In this document: piece after piece, positions 62,161 through 64,000 of the stretch
Layout: each line of letters opens with the position of its first letter
Position numbering within the stretch: the first letter of the stretch is position 1
NCBI RefSeq assembly: GCF_000718635.1
Contig: NZ_JOBF01000019.1
Span: forward strand, 62,001 to 126,000
Reading direction: 5' to 3'
From: Streptomyces varsoviensis
Lineage (GTDB): Bacteria; Actinomycetota; Actinomycetes; Streptomycetales; Streptomycetaceae
DNA length: 64,000 nt
The notes under the pieces: generated by a model
The model's database searches: none
Told to the model about the DNA's origin: nothing
The model's input: only the letters and a program-made list of their open reading frames with translations
Translations under genes and position numbers: made by a program

Positions 62161-62780
62161 CGTTCTGGCCCCGGCGGCCGGTCCGCCGCCGAGACGACGG
62201 CCTGGGCGGCCGGCCCGGGGGACCGAGTCGGCCTCGGCGGCCGGACCGCTGACGGGACGGCCTTGGCGGCCGGTCCGGGAGATGAGCCGGCCGTGGCGGC
62301 CGGGTCGCTGCCGGGCCGGCCTGCCGGCGGCGTGACTCATCGGCGGTCGGGCCGCCGGTTCCATGACCTGTCGGCGGCCCGGCCTCCGCGGCCGGCCCGT
62401 CGGTGGCGTGGTCATTGGCGGTCCGGCCCCGGCGGTCGGTTCGCCGGTGGTCCGGTCCGCTGGTGGGGTGATCGGTTGGGAGCCCGGTCCCGGAGATCGG
62501 TCCGTCGGCGATGTGATCCGTTGTCAGTGCGGCCCCGCGGTCGGTCCGTTGGTGGGCTGGCCCACCGGGACGTGATCGTCGGCGGTCCGGCCCTCCCGGT
62601 CGGTTCGCCGGTGGTTCGGTCTGGGGGCGGTGTGGTCTGTTGGCGGTCCGGCCTCGGCGGTCGGTTTGCCGGGAGCCGAAACTGCTGGCGGGGTGATCCG
62701 CCGAGGGTCCGGCCTCCGCGGCCGGCCCGTTGGCGGGCCGGCCCGCCGGGGGCGTGATCGTTGACGGGCCGCCCGCCGGG
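62146..62780 (+). repeat. ~635-bp degenerate array starting at the acyl-CoA dehydrogenase stop codon
   Basis: First part: ~30-bp units at 62146 (with the stop), 62175, 62207, 62238, 62267 and 62297, all beginning CGGCCGG-like. Unit 62238 repeats CCGCTGACG of the coding end. Second part (62340-62770): ~59-bp units with a GTGATC-like step near 62407, 62467, 62514, 62572, 62631, 62693 and 62754. The open frame 62263-62757 is repeat composition, not a gene. 62781-62937 shows nothing further. Confidence 0.8.
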
Positions 62781-62937
62781 GTCGGGGACGTTGGCGCGCC
62801 GGGCTCAGCGGCAGGTTCGTCGGTGGTCGGGCCGTCGCCTGCGGTTGCGGTCTCGGTCGGTGGGCCGGTCGAGGGCCGGTGGCGGGGCGTGGGTACCGTT
62901 CTGGGGGACGCGGTGCCGAGCGCGGGATGGAAGCGGC

Positions 62938-62949
62938 AACAATGGGGGG
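62938..62949 (+). promoter_or_regulatory. -10 element of dxr
   Basis: AACAAT (62938-62943), then six G, then ATG. Leaderless geometry. Confidence 0.4.
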
Positions 62950-64000
62950 ATGACGGACTCCCTCGCTGACCCGCATCTCCGCTTCGCCCCGGCCGCCCCG
63001 GGGGCCGGACCGAGCGGCCCCCGCTCCATCGTCATCCTCGGCTCGACCGGGTCGATCGGCACGCAGGCCATCGATGTCGTCCTCCGCAACCCCGAGCGCT
63101 TCCGGGTGACCGCCCTGTCGGCCGCCGGCGGCCGGGTGGAACTCCTCGCCGAGCAGGCGCACCGGCTCCGGGTGGACGCCGTCGCCGTCGCGCAGGCCGA
63201 CAAGGCCGGCGACCTGCGGGCGGCCCTCGCCGAGCGGTACGGGACCGAGCCGCTGCCCGAGATCCTGGCGGGACCGGACGCCGCCACCGAACTGGCCCGC
63301 ACCGAGTGCCACTCCGTCCTCAACGGCATCACGGGTTCCATCGGCCTCGCGCCCACCCTGGCCGCCCTCGAAGCCGGCCGCGTCCTCATCCTCGCCAACA
63401 AGGAGTCGCTGATCGCCGGCGGCCCGCTGGTCAAGGCCGCCGCCCGGCCCGGCCAGATCGTGCCGGTCGACTCCGAGCACTCCGCGCTCTTCCAGGCCCT
63501 GCTCGGCGGCGCGCGGCGCGAGGTCCGCAAGCTCGTCGTCACCGCCTCCGGGGGCCCCTTCCGCGGCCGTACCAAGGACCAGCTCACCGCCGTCACCCCC
63601 GAACAGGCGCTGGCCCACCCCACCTGGGACATGGGCCCCGTCGTCACGATCAACTCGGCCACCCTCGTCAACAAGGGGCTGGAGGTCATCGAGGCGCATC
63701 TGCTGTTCGACGTCCCCTTCGACCGCATCGAGGTCGTGGTCCATCCGCAGTCCTACATCCACTCGATGGTGGAGTTCACGGACGGTTCGACGCTCGCCCA
63801 GGCCAGCCCGCCCGACATGCGGATGCCGATCGCGCTGGGCATGGGCTGGCCGGAGCGGGTCCCCGACGCCGCGCCCGGGGTGGACTGGACCAAGGCGCAC
63901 ACGTGGGAGTTCCTCCCCCTCGACACCGAGGCGTTCCCCTCCGTGGGCCTGGCCTGCCACGTCGGCGAGCTGGGCGGCACCGCGCCCGCCGTCTTCAACG
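62950..64000 (+). CDS. dxr: 1-deoxy-D-xylulose 5-phosphate reductoisomerase (cut by window end)
   Basis: The first 350 codons of DXR, which makes MEP from DXP with NADPH in isoprenoid synthesis (fosmidomycin target). NADPH motif [10 protein letters not shown] (about residues 29-38), [17 protein letters not shown], metal/substrate site [15 protein letters not shown], and [15 protein letters not shown]. The stop lies past position 64000. The gene begins immediately after the large array, with no Shine-Dalgarno sequence other than a G run touching the ATG. Confidence 0.95.
   Translation, partial: MTDSLADPHLRFAPAAPGAGPSGPRSIVILGSTGSIGTQAIDVVLRNPERFRVTALSAAGGRVELLAEQAHRLRVDAVAVAQADKAGDLRAALAERYGTEPLPEILAGPDAATELARTECHSVLNGITGSIGLAPTLAALEAGRVLILANKESLIAGGPLVKAAARPGQIVPVDSEHSALFQALLGGARREVRKLVVTASGGPFRGRTKDQLTAVTPEQALAHPTWDMGPVVTINSATLVNKGLEVIEAHLLFDVPFDRIEVVVHPQSYIHSMVEFTDGSTLAQASPPDMRMPIALGMGWPERVPDAAPGVDWTKAHTWEFLPLDTEAFPSVGLACHVGELGGTAPAVFN

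Noticed and set aside
62263..62757. A 164-codon open frame before dxr
   Set aside because: It consists of degenerate repeat units; composition, not selection, keeps it open.

Overview
The window is a very high-GC actinobacterial chromosome segment and almost certainly comes from a Streptomyces species. Three things support this: the developmental sigma factor gene whiG, a tandem cluster of four type I signal peptidases (sipWXYZ) directly downstream of rpsP-KH-rimM-trmD-rplS, and dense G/C third positions with frequent GTG starts and leaderless-looking promoters. I see no plasmid, phage, insertion sequence, CRISPR array, rRNA or tRNA. The region reads as core chromosome with small accessory insertions.

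Layout. (1) 1-2.9 kb, minus strand: a poorly characterised yhf-type operon (YhfZ-like regulator, YhfT-like membrane protein, PRD-domain protein, and the start codon of a further gene leaving the window). (2) 3-8.2 kb: an FtsH-type protease, a methyltransferase, prolyl-tRNA synthetase and a SprT-like zinc protein. (3) 8.3-15.7 kb: the ribosome/tRNA-modification operon, then sipW, sipX, sipY, sipZ, a Nudix hydrolase and a DUF2469 protein. (4) 16.1-21 kb: yraN-comM-dprA (DNA uptake/processing type genes), whiG and a TetR regulator. (5) 21-22 kb: about 1 kb of degenerate ~49-bp tandem repeats. (6) 22-29.2 kb: an M23 peptidase, then rpsB-tsf-pyrH-frr-cdsA-rlmN. (7) 29.2-33.1 kb: a TPP riboswitch driving a thiamine ABC transporter (thiBPQ). 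(8) 33-36.4 kb: a DMT-type transporter and an ABC ATPase/permease pair. (9) 36.6-59.8 kb: a polyamine/GABA catabolic region (class III aminotransferase with an Lrp regulator, aminobutyraldehyde-type dehydrogenase, PotDABC transporter with an FAD amine oxidoreductase, gabT, PucR regulator, second aldehyde dehydrogenase), with a phosphodiesterase, adenosine deaminase, DUF4190 protein, NADAR protein, small hypothetical, PAP2 phosphatase and a solitary VirD4/TraG-like ATPase in between. (10) 60.2-64 kb: a long acyl-CoA dehydrogenase and dxr (cut by the window end).

How the genes work together. The polyamine genes form a complete route. PotDABC imports putrescine or spermidine, the FAD oxidoreductase and the class III aminotransferase deaminate it, the aldehyde dehydrogenase oxidises aminobutyraldehyde to GABA, gabT removes the second amino group, and the second aldehyde dehydrogenase may oxidise succinate semialdehyde. 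Lrp and PucR proteins are likely local regulators. rpsB-tsf-pyrH-frr-cdsA-rlmN and rpsP-rplS are housekeeping translation operons.

The most unusual signal is a family of short tandem repeats at the 3' ends of unrelated genes. At five loci (TetR, ABC permease, VirD4-like ATPase, aldehyde dehydrogenase, acyl-CoA dehydrogenase) the first repeat unit appears to contain the gene's own stop codon, and the array then extends downstream. In two cases it runs toward or into a strong terminator hairpin. A second notable signal is a duplicated 26-bp promoter/operator element in the yhf-type operon, placed identically 7 nt before two in-frame GTG codons.
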